Source of the DNA: Symbiodinium natans
Lineage: Eukaryota > Sar > Dinophyceae > Suessiales > Symbiodiniaceae
Direction of reading: 5' to 3'
NCBI GenBank assembly: GCA_905221605.1
Contig: CAJNDS010000266.1
Location: forward strand, 1 to 64,000
DNA: 64,000 bases
The position numbers were made by a program, and so were the translations under genes. Positions 45,882 to 57,700 of the stretch are shown in pieces. Numbering within the stretch: position 1 is the stretch's first letter; every line of letters begins with the position of its first letter. Below the pieces are notes generated by a model. The model had not been told where the DNA came from, did not search any database, and saw only the letters and a program-made list of their open reading frames with translations.

Positions 45882-46367
45882 TTGGCTGCGACTCCCGTTC
45901 CCAAAGGCCTGTCAGCAACAAGCACAACAAGTAGTGACCCGGGCTGTGCCGAAGGTGCCATTGACGTGCTAGGAAACTGGTGCAACATGCATATAATATC
46001 ACAAGCGACGGAGGCAGTTACTGTAAGTTCACAAATGCAGCTTTGGTACTTGTTCGACGCTGGAGCGCTCGATGAAAAGGATGCGACATGTTGTAGACAT
46101 GTTGTAGACGAAGCATGCTCACTTTGCATTTGGAGGAGTTTCGAACCCTTCAACCCATGCTTAAGCCCCAAACCAATAGCGTTCAGAAACCGCTGCAGGG
46201 TGAAACGTTTGCAGATTTCAGGCGTGCCTAAGAGACGCTTAGAGTTGAAGGTGTCGGAAGCGCTGCAGGACCTGCCGATTCTTGGTTCAAGCTTTGCAGA
46301 GCAGGCCTTTCCCCGTCGCAATCGCCATGGACCGGCCATGACGAGGTCGGATTGGGCGAGAGTGTAA
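45882..46367 (+). CDS. 161-codon open frame, unknown protein
   Basis: Open across 486 bp, including AIDVLGNWCNMHIISQATEA, QLWYLFDAGALDEKDATCC and RLELKVSEALQDLPILGSSF. A 199-codon frame lies on the opposite strand, Pro-rich at its start because of the G run at 46424. Composition favours the + frame. Splice sites inside it are possible. Function unknown. Confidence 0.38.
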   Translation: MAATPVPKGLSATSTTSSDPGCAEGAIDVLGNWCNMHIISQATEAVTVSSQMQLWYLFDAGALDEKDATCCRHVVDEACSLCIWRSFEPFNPCLSPKPIAFRNRCRVKRLQISGVPKRRLELKVSEALQDLPILGSSFAEQAFPRRNRHGPAMTRSDWARV

Positions 46368-47691
46368 GCTTTTTTGAGGGTGCAGGCGTCATCTTGGACC
46401 CTAACCCCTTTGCCAAATCGGGGGGCGGGGGGGGGGGGGGGGGGGGGAGAGGGTTCTTCGCCAAGTTTCATGTTTCATCAGGCTGTCCTCGATCTTGGGG
46501 CTCCTGCCTGGAGCCAAGCAATGCAATAGTCCGACATCCTGACCCCTGAACTTACCCAAAAGCCCTACACCTTCATCGCCCCAAAAACCCTTTAAATCGA
46601 CCCTGAATCCTTAAACACGACAGGGCTCTGAAAGCCCAAAACCTTCAACCCCAAACCGTTGCACCCTCTAGAGACGGTGCTCAAGCCACAACATCAAAAC
46701 CACGCCGGTTTCTGCTTCCCGGACACATTTTCCCACCCTCCGAGGCCCCTGGCAGCCGCCTCCGGGCCCAGCAGCTGGGCGAAGACAAGGCGCAGCCCGT
46801 GGCTCCTGCAGCCGGTGTTTCGTTTAAGGGTTTTTAAAGGGCTTGGGCGTTTTGAAGGTTTAGGGTTTAGGGTTTAGGGGGTTTAGGGTTTAGGGTTTAG
46901 GGCTTGGGCTTGATGGGTTAAGGCCTCATGGGTTAAGGGCTGATGGGGGTTCAGGGTTTAGGGGCATTGCGGGGTTCAGGGGGCTTAGGGCTCTTGTCAA
47001 AGAACTACTTGGTCGGTCCGTACAGCTTTTGGCCAATTCAGGTTTTGGGGAGGTCACGGTTGTAAAGTTCTGCGTAGCTGGGTCTTGGATGGAGCTCTAG
47101 AGGCACTAGGGCTTCAAGATGTTTAAGGGTGTTTCTGGATTGAGCCTTAGGGCTTCGGGGCTTTCGGCTTGGAATGCCAAACGCTACGCACTCCTGTCTT
47201 GTTCAGTTTTTGAGGCGTCTGTTTATTGAGGGCTTTGTGTCATTGTGGCCCTAGATTCTTAGGCTGGTAGACCCGAGTACAAATCAAGGAATCAAGGCCC
47301 AAAGCCCGGACAGCCGACAGGTCCCCGGATCCGGGCTTCGTAGCCAGTCTGATCTCGCAGCTGGGCGAAAGCGGCCTGGGGAGGGACATGGATCATTGTG
47401 CAGCGGTTCTGTTGGGGAATTGCTGGCTGTGCAGCCTGTTGTGATTGACCTTTGAGTAACTTGCATCTTTGGTCAACCCGAGCAGTCAGGTATCATCAAG
47501 AGAAGCTGGAGAATGCAGTAGCCCGGCTTTCAAGCGGCCTGTCTGGCACGCTTACGAAGGATGGGGGCAGGGCCCCTCCACCCAAGCTCTTTGCTCGGAG
47601 GAAAAAAGTGGGTTGAGTCCGGGTTGAGGGGTTTGTGTAGGACCAAAACGGGGGTATCAGGTTCAACCCCCCAGAGTTGGAAGCCTGTCCC

Positions 47692-50170
47692 TCGTGTAGG
47701 TCGGCCGTTTGCTGACTGGGTCTTTGAGATGGATACGTCCCTGCTGCCCTCGCCGGTGCCGAGAAGTTGGCTCGAGAACTCCACCAAGGACGCCTTTCCC
47801 GCCCGCAGAGGGCACCCCCGGCCACCCAAATCCTGAAGCCTCTGAGGGTGGGCTCTACAGGACAAGGCTTCAGCAGAGTCATCTTTGAAAGAGGCGCCTG
47901 GGATGCTAAGTGTTGCATACTGAGCAAAGATGAAGCTCGAATGTTTGAAAGCTCCTGTGTGCCACTGACTCCTTGTGTAGGTTCAGTTCCATCATGCTTG
48001 AAGTGAGCTTGTGCCAAGGCACTGTCGACCTTGGCTGCCTGGAGTGAAGCCAGCGATTTTTGTGCTTTCTTCATAGGGACGGGGAAGCAGACCCCAATGC
48101 TCCCCCTGACTACTTATGTCTTCGCTCAACGGGAATAGGGCATCTGGAGCAAACGGGCAAAGCCTCCTTGCTGTTGATTTCAGTTCGAGTACATACTGTG
48201 AAAACATTGCCTATCGAGCCTATTTGGCCTGTGGCAGCCAAGCGTTGATGGGAACGATTCTTTTCTATCATGGAATCCCACCTCAATCAAGGTAGCTACC
48301 CTCAACCCTCTACTCGCGGACCCTCAAGGCCCTCAACGCCCAAGCGCATAGAAGACTTGCTCACACACCCCACGACACCGTCCAAAGCACCCAACTCCCT
48401 CTCCAAACCCTTCAAAACCCCTGCGAGGCCCGCAAAACCCTCTTCAAAACCGCCAAACCCTAAACCTTAAACCCCCCAAGCCGTAGAAAAGAAGCCTTTG
48501 TTTTTTGGCCCCAGCAGCCGAGGTTCGGGGCCTCGCCCGGCTCTCGTCAGGCCCGGCCTTGGCGGACGCAGTTTTCGGCGCCGAGGCGGCGAAGCTCTTG
48601 GAGCCGCCACCTGGCTCTCCGGTTTGTGACTTGTGGGGAGGCTTTGAGGCTTTCGTGTGCTGGGTCTCTGGAAGAATGTCTCGCAACCCCGAGGGTGGCC
48701 CCGGACGACGTCCAGCCACGCCTGTCACCGCAGCAAATTGAATCGCTGGGCCCGAAGCAAATCTCGGCGCCTGAGATTCTCAGAGGTTGAGGTATGTTAT
48801 GAGGGGTCTGTAGGGTTCTCAGGCGGACGGAGGGAGGGCAATCTCATGTCAGGCACGGGGGCTACATGGTAAGCAGTGACTTCTCCGAAAGGAGCAGTTG
48901 GACAAATTACGTACATGTCCCCAGACTACCTCCATTTGAGCTTGTGTAGTCCACTCTAGAAATTTGCTGGCAAGGCTTGTTTAACTGTACTTAGTTGCCT
49001 AGTTCGGGTTGTGCATGATGGGCCTTCTGCTTTTCTGGGGGATTTTGAGTGGTTCGGCTTCGCAGCCCCAGGTGCTGATGGCCCACGAGAATGCATCTGG
49101 GCTGCATCCCGTCGGCTGTGGTCAAGCAACACAAAGTTGGACTTCGAGGTTGAGCCTGGGACCTTTGAAGTGTGCTGCAGGAGATGCTCGCAGCAGGAGT
49201 TGGCCGGCTCTCCAGTGGCAGTTCGATCGCAAGTTGGGCCTGGGGTTCGATGGATTGGTCGAATTCCAGGGTTTAGGGAGTTTAGGGGCTGCCGGTGTTT
49301 GACCTCGCAGCCAGCAAGAGGGTGATGCGGTGCCAAAACCCATGGCTTCTCCAGGCAAATCTTTTGCTGACTACATCTTCGGCATGGACACCGGCAGCCT
49401 GACTCACGAAAGGGCTTTTGTCAAGGTCACCACTGTGCATGGAAGAAAGTCGTTTTTTTGGAGCTCCCCTTCCCCTCCATCCGAAAGCATTTGAATGTAG
49501 AGTGACTCCACGATGAGGTGAGCTGCCAAGGGAGCTTCCAAGCGAGATGTATCTGTCAAACATCGCGCAGGACCGAGACGATGGTCCAGCAAGAGTTTCC
49601 TAATATGTGCAATACTTTCTGCACAGACGCAGCCGAACCTGCGTACAGGTTTATTCTCTTACTACTCAGTATGCTCTGCAAGCATGTGGTTCCCGACATC
49701 CTTATGGTTTGCATATCTAAACTCTGCATGCGTGCATGCATGAACGCCACGGTTATTGTCATCGGTAGCCAGTAAATATGGCAACAATGGTACATCTCAT
49801 CTCAATAGCAGTTCATGTTCATGATCAATTGATCAGCGCAACCTGCATTCCTTTGTGCAAACGAAGAGTAGTGTCCTTCGCACCAGGATCGAAGTTTGGC
49901 ACAGTTTGCAGTGAACGCCACAATGTCGATGATCGGCCGTGCAGCGTCGGGACCTGTGGCCCCAAAGTCTCTGCACAAAGCCTGCGCGCCTTAAGACCTC
50001 AAGCCTACACGTGGCTCTGGTTGCAGGAGGAGAGCCTCGCGGTAATGTTTGCTTTCTGTTGACGCTTCGTCGAAGGTCCCAGCTTTCTTCGGGCAAGCCG
50101 CTTGCCGACGCAGTCTTCGGCTGCGATGTCAGTCATCTCTCGATCCCCAACAAAGTGGTGATGACCAGGA
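47692..50170 (+). CDS. Gene with duplicated exon pairs (A-B-A-B motif)
   Basis: Four + strand exons carry two alternating motifs. A1 (47699-47790) reads RPFADWVFEMDTSLLPSP. B1 (48511-48640) reads LSSGPALADAVFGAEAAKLL. A2 (49346-49420) reads GKSFADYIFGMDTGSLTHER and ends at K|GTCACC. B2 (50075-50165) reads LSSGKPLADAVFGCDVSHL. A1 and A2 follow acceptors TGTAG|GT and CTCCAG|GC in the same phase. Pairs are spaced about 1650 bp (A) and 1545 bp (B). An additional exon-like piece at 49078-49200 (CIWAASRRLWSSNTKLDFEV) lies between. The shared core is [SG]-G-K-x-[FL]-A-D-x-[VI]-F-G. I do not know this family; it may belong to the TPR gene downstream. Confidence 0.5.
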
Positions 50171-51137
50171 CTTGACAAAGCCTCGGGCGACAACAAAAAC
50201 TGCTTGCCGCGTTGTTTAGGGAAGAGCACAAACCAGGCCTTGTGGCGTGGAGCATCGCAGCATTGTTTGCCCTCGCAGTCCCAGTGCCCAAGCCGGCATG
50301 AGCATGATGGGGCTGCTCACTCTCTAAGGATCCATCATCCTTTGGGTTTAGTGCTGTGAGTTTCTCAGGGCTGTGTGCCTTAACTTGGCCATCTGCTTCG
50401 AGCCATGTCGGGGGTAGACATGAACCTCCCAAAGTTGGGAGAGATGCCCCTCGGCAGCGATTAAAGTACAACCCGACACAGACACTTTGGCCGAGCATCG
50501 CCTTGTAGCATGATCGTGCTCAGTATTCGTGGTTATGTGACCTCTGGTCGTAGCTCACGCGATTCAGTCTCAAGCTCTCATTCTATCAGGCGACCAGGCA
50601 AGTAGTTTGCGCCGAGTCAGCGAAGCTGCCGGCTAACATATTGAAGCGTTCCCGAAGAAAGGCCAGTGTTAGAGGTTGCGGCTACACTCCTGTGCTGAAA
50701 AGTCGCCATGTGGGCCATGTGCTCTGCATCCCTGTGCTCCGCGCGAGGTTCTCCGCTGCGATGCCGCTGTCCCGGCGGCCAGAGGTGCTGTTGCGGATTG
50801 TTGCGGCGCTTTGACATCTGTGCAGTCTAGGGTTTTGGTTAGGCTTCGCCTGGCTTCGCTAAGTTTGCCATGGTGTGCCCTCATTCCGGCAGAGCAGCTG
50901 CTGCAAATCTTTGGTGCCCCAGATTCCGCCAAGCCTGGCCTTCGCAATGCCAGCCAGCAGCGCCTCCGCCTCAGAGAGCTTCCTCCGGCCCTTGAGGTGC
51001 CCTTGAGGTGCCGATGTAGAATGGCTCTCTCGCTGGCACCGCAAGCCAGGGCAGCGCAAGTCCCCGATAGAAAAAAGCGATGCCTTCAAAATTGAATTCA
51101 TGCGGCCGGATGCTGGACTCTCTCTGTGTCTCTGTAT

Positions 51138-51167
51138 CTGTGTGTGTGTGTGTGTGTGTTTTTTTTT
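51138..51167. repeat. (GT)n followed by T run
   Basis: About ten GT units and nine T in an intron or intergenic stretch. Confidence 0.88.
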
Positions 51168-51733
51168 CTGCTGTGGGGGCTGTGCCAGTGTCTCGTTCAG
51201 ATGGTGATGGCTCATGCTGAGGCCAAGCTGACCGAAGCAGAGGGTCCGCACTCGGCCAGTTTGTACGCGGGCTGGTCTACATCATATGGGCACTCCTGGG
51301 CAGAACAGAGACAATCACATCAGTGGCAACTGAACACCAACCCTCAAAAATCGGCTAAATCCTTAAATTCCAAAGGCACCGAGAGCATGAACCAAAGAGC
51401 CCCAGAGCTGACCCCGGCCAACCCTGAAACCCCCAAGCCCCCGACGAAAAGCCAGGTCTCCTGATGAAGGGTGCCATCGATCAGGCCATCCCCGCTGCTG
51501 AAGCGGCGCGAAGCGAGCTCCAGGGCAAAGGCGGCCACTGCACCTTTGACTAAAGCCCCTTGGGATATTGTTATTTCTGCTTCTGTAAGAGGCACTAAGA
51601 AGATCTTATTCAATACTACTTTCAAAGCAAACGCCCAGTGGAATTGAATTGAGTAGTTGTAGGGGTTTGGGTTTGAAAAGCAATTGGAACTTCGAGGGGT
51701 CTATGGGGTCTAGGAGGCCCGTGTTCTCTGCAG

Positions 51734-54700
51734 GTGATGAATCAGCATACGCCGTCCGAGCTCATCTTCTGGCCCAGATGCAGAAGGCAAAGGCTTTGGA
51801 GTTCCCTCTCCATTCAAAAACAAAGTCATCCCCAGGTTGCCTTTGCATCCTCTTGCATCCTGAACTCCAGACACCGTGTTGGCTTCACCGTCAGGTCCTT
51901 TCGCTCGTGGATGATGATGGACCCGCCATGACACCTGAACCCATTGTGGCCGAGGCCGAAAAGGACTGCAACCAGGGTCATCTTGACATGTTCTATAGCT
52001 GCCACTTTTTCTTGCGTCGACGTGATATCTGAAGCCGCGTGGTGCGCTCGCCACGAGATGTGAGGCCCCCATGTAAATTGCTGGGCGTGTGCGTCTTTCC
52101 GAGCCCAAAACATGCAGATGTGACAGATCTGGCTATCTCTTACTGGTGAAGGAGTTGGAGAAAGCCAAGTCATCGGGCAGCGCTGCAACCAAGGCCTCCC
52201 GGGCGACTGATGTTGCTCTAGCATAGGATTGGATCCTTTGCGACAAATTACGCATGGAGGTTCATGCAGTTTCTGTTGCTGCCACACTGTCAGCGAAGCT
52301 CATTCAAAGGGATCACTGTGGCGACTGCCATGTTCAGCAGCTGTTTTGTGTTTTGTCCGCAAATGAGCCCAAATCCCAAAATGTGTAAGACCCTAGCCAG
52401 GCCTAAACCACCACAAAGAACGCAGCCAACATCATCCCGAAACCTGCTCCGAGCTACGTCCAGGCCATCCTACAGCTCACATACAGCGAAGTGCTGGGTT
52501 TCGGCACAGCAAGAACAGGCTGCAAGGGATTCGGGCTTGATAGGGTGTTGAGGAGTATTCGGTTTTCATAACCCTGTTCTGATATGTCTTTCTGTGCTCC
52601 CATCCCTAAAGTCCAAACCCTAAGCCCGAAGTGGTGCTTTGTTCCAGGCTGGTCACCCGACCGACCCATGCGAGACAAGGCTCTAGATTCGGCGAACCAG
52701 GTGGCTGCACTGCTGCATGGGAGGGATCACCGGGCAGCTCCTGAGAGCTGCGACGCTCTTGAGCTTCTGCTTTAGAGGTTCCGAGAAGCCGCATCCGAGG
52801 GTTCGTCTGCCTGCCGGTGCAGGCCGTCGATCTCTTCAGAGATGCAGGCGACACGAAGATGTCAGCGTGGGAAGCCCTGCTTGTGAAAAGCAAGAGAAGC
52901 CCCCGCCAGGAAGTTCGTAGAACCCGCCACCCCGCCCTTTGGTGGGACCGCCTCCCCTTGCAGTGTGTTATATATGAAAAGGTTGATTGCGAAGTCTCAG
53001 CCGACGCAGACACATTACTCACTGTGGTCTACATTGAATGAATACTTTCAAAATTTTCTTGAAATCGTTAAGTGTAAATATGCATATCTTTATATGATTT
53101 ATCTACACGCACATGCTGATCAGGCTTTTGATAGGTCGCCTTCTATCATGCATCGCGTGTCTTCTCAATAACCTCCCTCGCTACTGATGAGCCTTCACGC
53201 ACCCAACTCCTCTCGCCCAACGCTGAGAACACGGCACCTCCAACTAGCCTCCACCCCCCCAGACATTGCCTCAACAGCACTTGGCCGCCACATAGGAGAC
53301 CTAAACCCCAATCCTCCAAGCTGTCGCTTAGTGTGGCCCAGCAACCGACCAACTCAGGGTGGCAAAGCTGGAAGTCGCCGCGTTGCTGTGTCAAGGCCGG
53401 CGTCTTGAGCGTGTCTTGGTGTGTGCGAAGTTACCGTCCTGTGCTGTTCACATTGGCAGCCATATTGCTGTTGACAAGGCAATGCTGCAAAGGCGGCCGC
53501 GCAGGCAAGACGTCGCCATGATCGTAGGTTGCCTTCACCTCTGACTCCAGGTCCCTCCCCAAATCCTCTCAAGGAAGGATAAAAGATCCCGCGCCTGTGC
53601 GTCGATTGCATGACTAGCACTTGTGGTCAGACCGCGCAAGAAAGCTTCGACATCTTTGAGCGGCCGCGAACCCAAGGAGCTCACAGGAGAATCTCAGGGT
53701 TTCGAACCCGGATTCGTGTGTTGGACGATGACGAGGGTGATGTTCGGATTTTCTTGTGCATGTTGTGTTCCAAGTACGACCCGTGAAGACCTCGGAGGCT
53801 CACCGAGGGGTGCGCAAGATTTTGCTGGTATGCGCAGACTTCGATTTCGAGGGGTTTGATCATACTTTCACTATGCCGAGTATATTCCAATGCCCTTTAC
53901 GACTCGCTCAACGCTACAGGCTCGGCGACAAGCAGGGCATGGGACATGCGCTGGCGCCCCAGGCATGCTGTGGGTGTTTTCAGGCATATGTCAAACCCTA
54001 AAGCTTGTATGGCCACAACTTCTGAAACCTTCCCAGAGAGAATCTAAGGTCCTGGATGATGGCGCGATCGAAGCTGGTTGCAAAGGCGCCATGTGAGTAC
54101 TCAAGAATCCCAGACGAGCTGCAATGACTTGACTAGGAGTATGCCTCAATCCGAAAGAGGCACATTGGGGATATTTGACGAATGCCGGAGTTAGCATTGA
54201 CTTCAAGACCTGGACAGGATTTCGAAGGAGCCCTCAGAAAAGGGCATGAGGCGCGCCGGCAGTGTTTTGGTCAAAGAGTCTGGGTTGTGGGTCACCCGGC
54301 TTCGTTTGGGGTTTTCGAGACGTCAAGTAGGTGAGAGTGATGAGGAACTCGTGAGCTGGTTGGTCCTTGATAGTCAGTTCTGGAAGGCCTTCCCCACACT
54401 ACACGATCGTCCGAACCCCTACAGTCAAAACCCAAAACTCCAAGCTTACCTAGAATGAAAGGATGCGATTGCTGCAACAGGCCCTGGATCTCGTCCGAGC
54501 AAGCGACGACAAGAGGCGGGGATGTTTAAGCTGAAGCCAGTGCTGCTGAAGAGACAGATAAAGGATCCGAATCTTCGTAGCAATCCCCTTCATACCTTGT
54601 AACCCCCCTTAAGAGCCAGAAAAGGTTGGGGCGTGGGGGAGCTGTTGGGGACTTAGGTGTAGATTGCCTCATTATCAAAAAGGCCCTCACAAAAGCGATC

Positions 54701-57700
54701 TCCAGGGCGGAGGCTTTGTTCCTGGAGTGCCTCGTGCAGTGGAGCCTCACTGAGGCACGTGCTGAGAGAGATCTTGGAAGCTTCAGGGTTTGACATGTTA
54801 AGGGTTCAGGGTTGATCTCATCTTGATGTTTGCTATCAATGGTCAGTAAACATCACCCGATTCTCCAGACGAATCCTTCCTACCATTAGGTGAAAGCATG
54901 TTTTAGTAGACTTGCCTGGGGGTTCTAGGAGTCTGGGTTTGTGTCCCACAAGCGAGGCACTGGCACGATCATCGATTCACACAGCACACCTTGGCCAGGG
55001 TTTCTGGTTTGCTGTTGGATTTCATTGGTTCATCGTTCCTGGGACGAAACGGCCAAGGGCATGGGGGCTGCTAACCCTAAGATGGGGGCTTCGTTCTCGA
55101 AGTCGCCGAAGCCAGCGGGCGCCTGATAGGGTGTGTGCAGCGCGGGTGGCAAAAACAAATCCTAAACCCAAGCTCCTTCAGAACGCAGAGAAAGCCCTTC
55201 AGTGCTTAAATGAGGCATTTGAGCGCTGGAGCTTTCGTAAGCCAAAAAAACCCCAGCGCCCTGGAGCTCCCTACGCCCTCCTCTGTCAGGGCAAGCCACA
55301 CAAGGCGCTGGTCATGGCCAAGGAGGTGCCCGTGCTGGGCAAAGCTTGGGAGTCTAGGGATTAGTGTTTGCTGCTGTTGCTTTAGGTTTTTAACTTTGGA
55401 TGGTGTAGTTTCATGGTGTTTCAGTTGCTTGGGCCAGGTCTAGTTGATTGTGTACATGCGGCCATGCTTCTAAGGAACCCTGGACGTAACATCCATCAAC
55501 CGTAAACCCTAGATAGGCTCGCCCAAATCCATGGCAAACTCTCCAAATGACCCAACATATGGCCGAACCCTCCTACATTCTGAAGCCCGAGACTGCGATA
55601 ATTTCAATTTCCGCGTCCCTTGAGGCCTATGCGCTTCGACTGGAGCTGGAAGCACCTCCCAAGGAGGAGGCGCTGCGGTTTCCGCTTGATACGGGGCTTC
55701 AGTGATTCGCATGTGCGAACTTAAAGCCCATGTGTATTGAACGGCTTTCAAAATCTGATCCTGTTAATCGGCGACCAGCACCCGAGCAATAGCAAGGCTC
55801 TGTCTCTTTCGGCAGGTTTCAGGCTCGCTCAGCGGAGATCCATATTGAGCACTCACGAAAATCTGTGAAGACGACCCAATGCTTCATGACTTTTAATGCT
55901 TGTTTGTGCCCTACTGTACCCAAAGCTTTTCCAAAGTCCCCTAGGACCCTGTTCAAATATCCAAGAACATCCCCAAGCCATCTCAAACCTTCCTCAGAGC
56001 CCCGATCTTTGCAGGCTCGGTCGTGCTTGCTTCTCGTGGAGGCGCTCGCAGGCGTTGGAAGCCGAGAGGGCTCCGACATGAGGGTGCTTGAAGTTGATAA
56101 TTGTAGGGCCATTCTAGGGATGAAATTAGGTCTGTTTATGCGCGGTTAAGTATGTTTTCTAGTCTACTAGTAATACGAACTAAATCACCAAAGCGAAGAA
56201 CCAGCGAAGCTTTGAACTCCCAAATCGGCCTCGAGCCTGTAGGACATCATCGATTCTCAGCCTTCAAAAGCCCTGATTGCCTCAACTTCCAAAAGCCAAA
56301 GAAGCCCTCTAAGCCCTCTAAGCCCCAAGCCCAAAACGCCCCCTTCATAAGGTGAAGAAGGTCCGGCGTGGATTGAAGGCCGCGGAGGAGTGCCTGGATC
56401 GCTTGAAGAAGGCAGTGGGGACTGGGAGGGGGGCGATTGAGGTGCTTGAGGGTAGCTGTCGATTTCTTCTCCAAGCAAGCGCGAGAGCTGTTGTTGATTG
56501 AAAAAGGGGCCTTGTCTGGCAGAGAATCTGCAGGAAGAACCTAGCTGGGCCTAACATGTCCAGTTCTGCAGAATTTCAAAAGCGGCACTTGCTGGTGTCC
56601 TGGGAGGTGGGCGATCGAGCGCAAGTCTATGGGCCATGCAACTCAGACAGCTGAAGAGACGCGTTGAAGCCCGTATTCCGCAGCCTTGTATACGGGATGG
56701 GTTCGGAGGCCCCGAAACGAAAGCTCGAAGACTCTGCGGAGTTTACCTTGGCAGTTGGCTGCTAAGGCTCATGGTCGTGGCTGTCGCGCAGCTCAAGAGA
56801 GATCACCCAGAGCTGGCGCTCACGGCCATCGACGAGGCCATGCCGGGGGCTATTCTCGACAGCTTTTAGGTTCTGGGGATGTGGACTTGGTGTACATCTT
56901 GGCTTCTTTGGGTTTGGGGAGGTTCCGAGGTTTCGAGGTTCCGAGGTTCCAAGCTTCAGAATCGAGCGTCACTGCTTGGAGCATTGGCCATCCCCACAAT
57001 TCTGAGGCAATCGACATTGCTCGTGATATCGGCGTCCTCCCGGCTTGATTGCCCGGGATCAGCCCGGATCCAGAGAGCGCTGCGCTTTTGTGTGAGGTTC
57101 ATGTCCAGGCAGTTGTCGACCTAGTGAGGTGCTTGCAGAAAGGGCATTGGCCGGCGTCCTGTCTACAGCTTTTGATGTCAGGAGCGTCGCTTGGAGATGT
57201 TGGCGCAGTGCACGCACGCGGAGGCTACGCGGTGCACACTGCTCTGAGGCAATCTGTCATCAGATGGCACCTTTGCACTAAAATTTTGACACGATGCCCT
57301 ATGGCTCTTTAAATCCAGACACCCATAAATCCCATGAATCCTAAGGTCCTAATTCCTAGATTGCCCTACATCCTGGACAGGTGAACGTCCAGCTGCAGAG
57401 CCGGGGGGATGCACTGGAGGCCGCTGAGGAAGCAGCTGCCATCGCGGAGGACGTGTCCTTGGTGCAGAGGGCAACTTACGGTGCAGGGTTGAAAGGTTGA
57501 GTTTGGGAGACAGTGACAGGGATGACACAGGACCTTCATCAGGTAAGCATTCCACCGTTGCAGGGAGGCGACCAAGATAGGCATGCGTTTAGTTTGCCGG
57601 CGGCTCGGACATGCTCTGAAAGGACAACGTTTGCGGTGTTTGTTCTAACGGGTCCAAACTGCCGTGCAGTTGCAACATGCTGTTTAGTGCTGCGCTTGGC

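Noticed and set aside
48270..48470. Pro/Ser-rich 66-residue frame
   Set aside because: The sequence is the CCCTCAA/CCCTAAA-type intron filler seen in many introns; it lacks splice sites and has low complexity.
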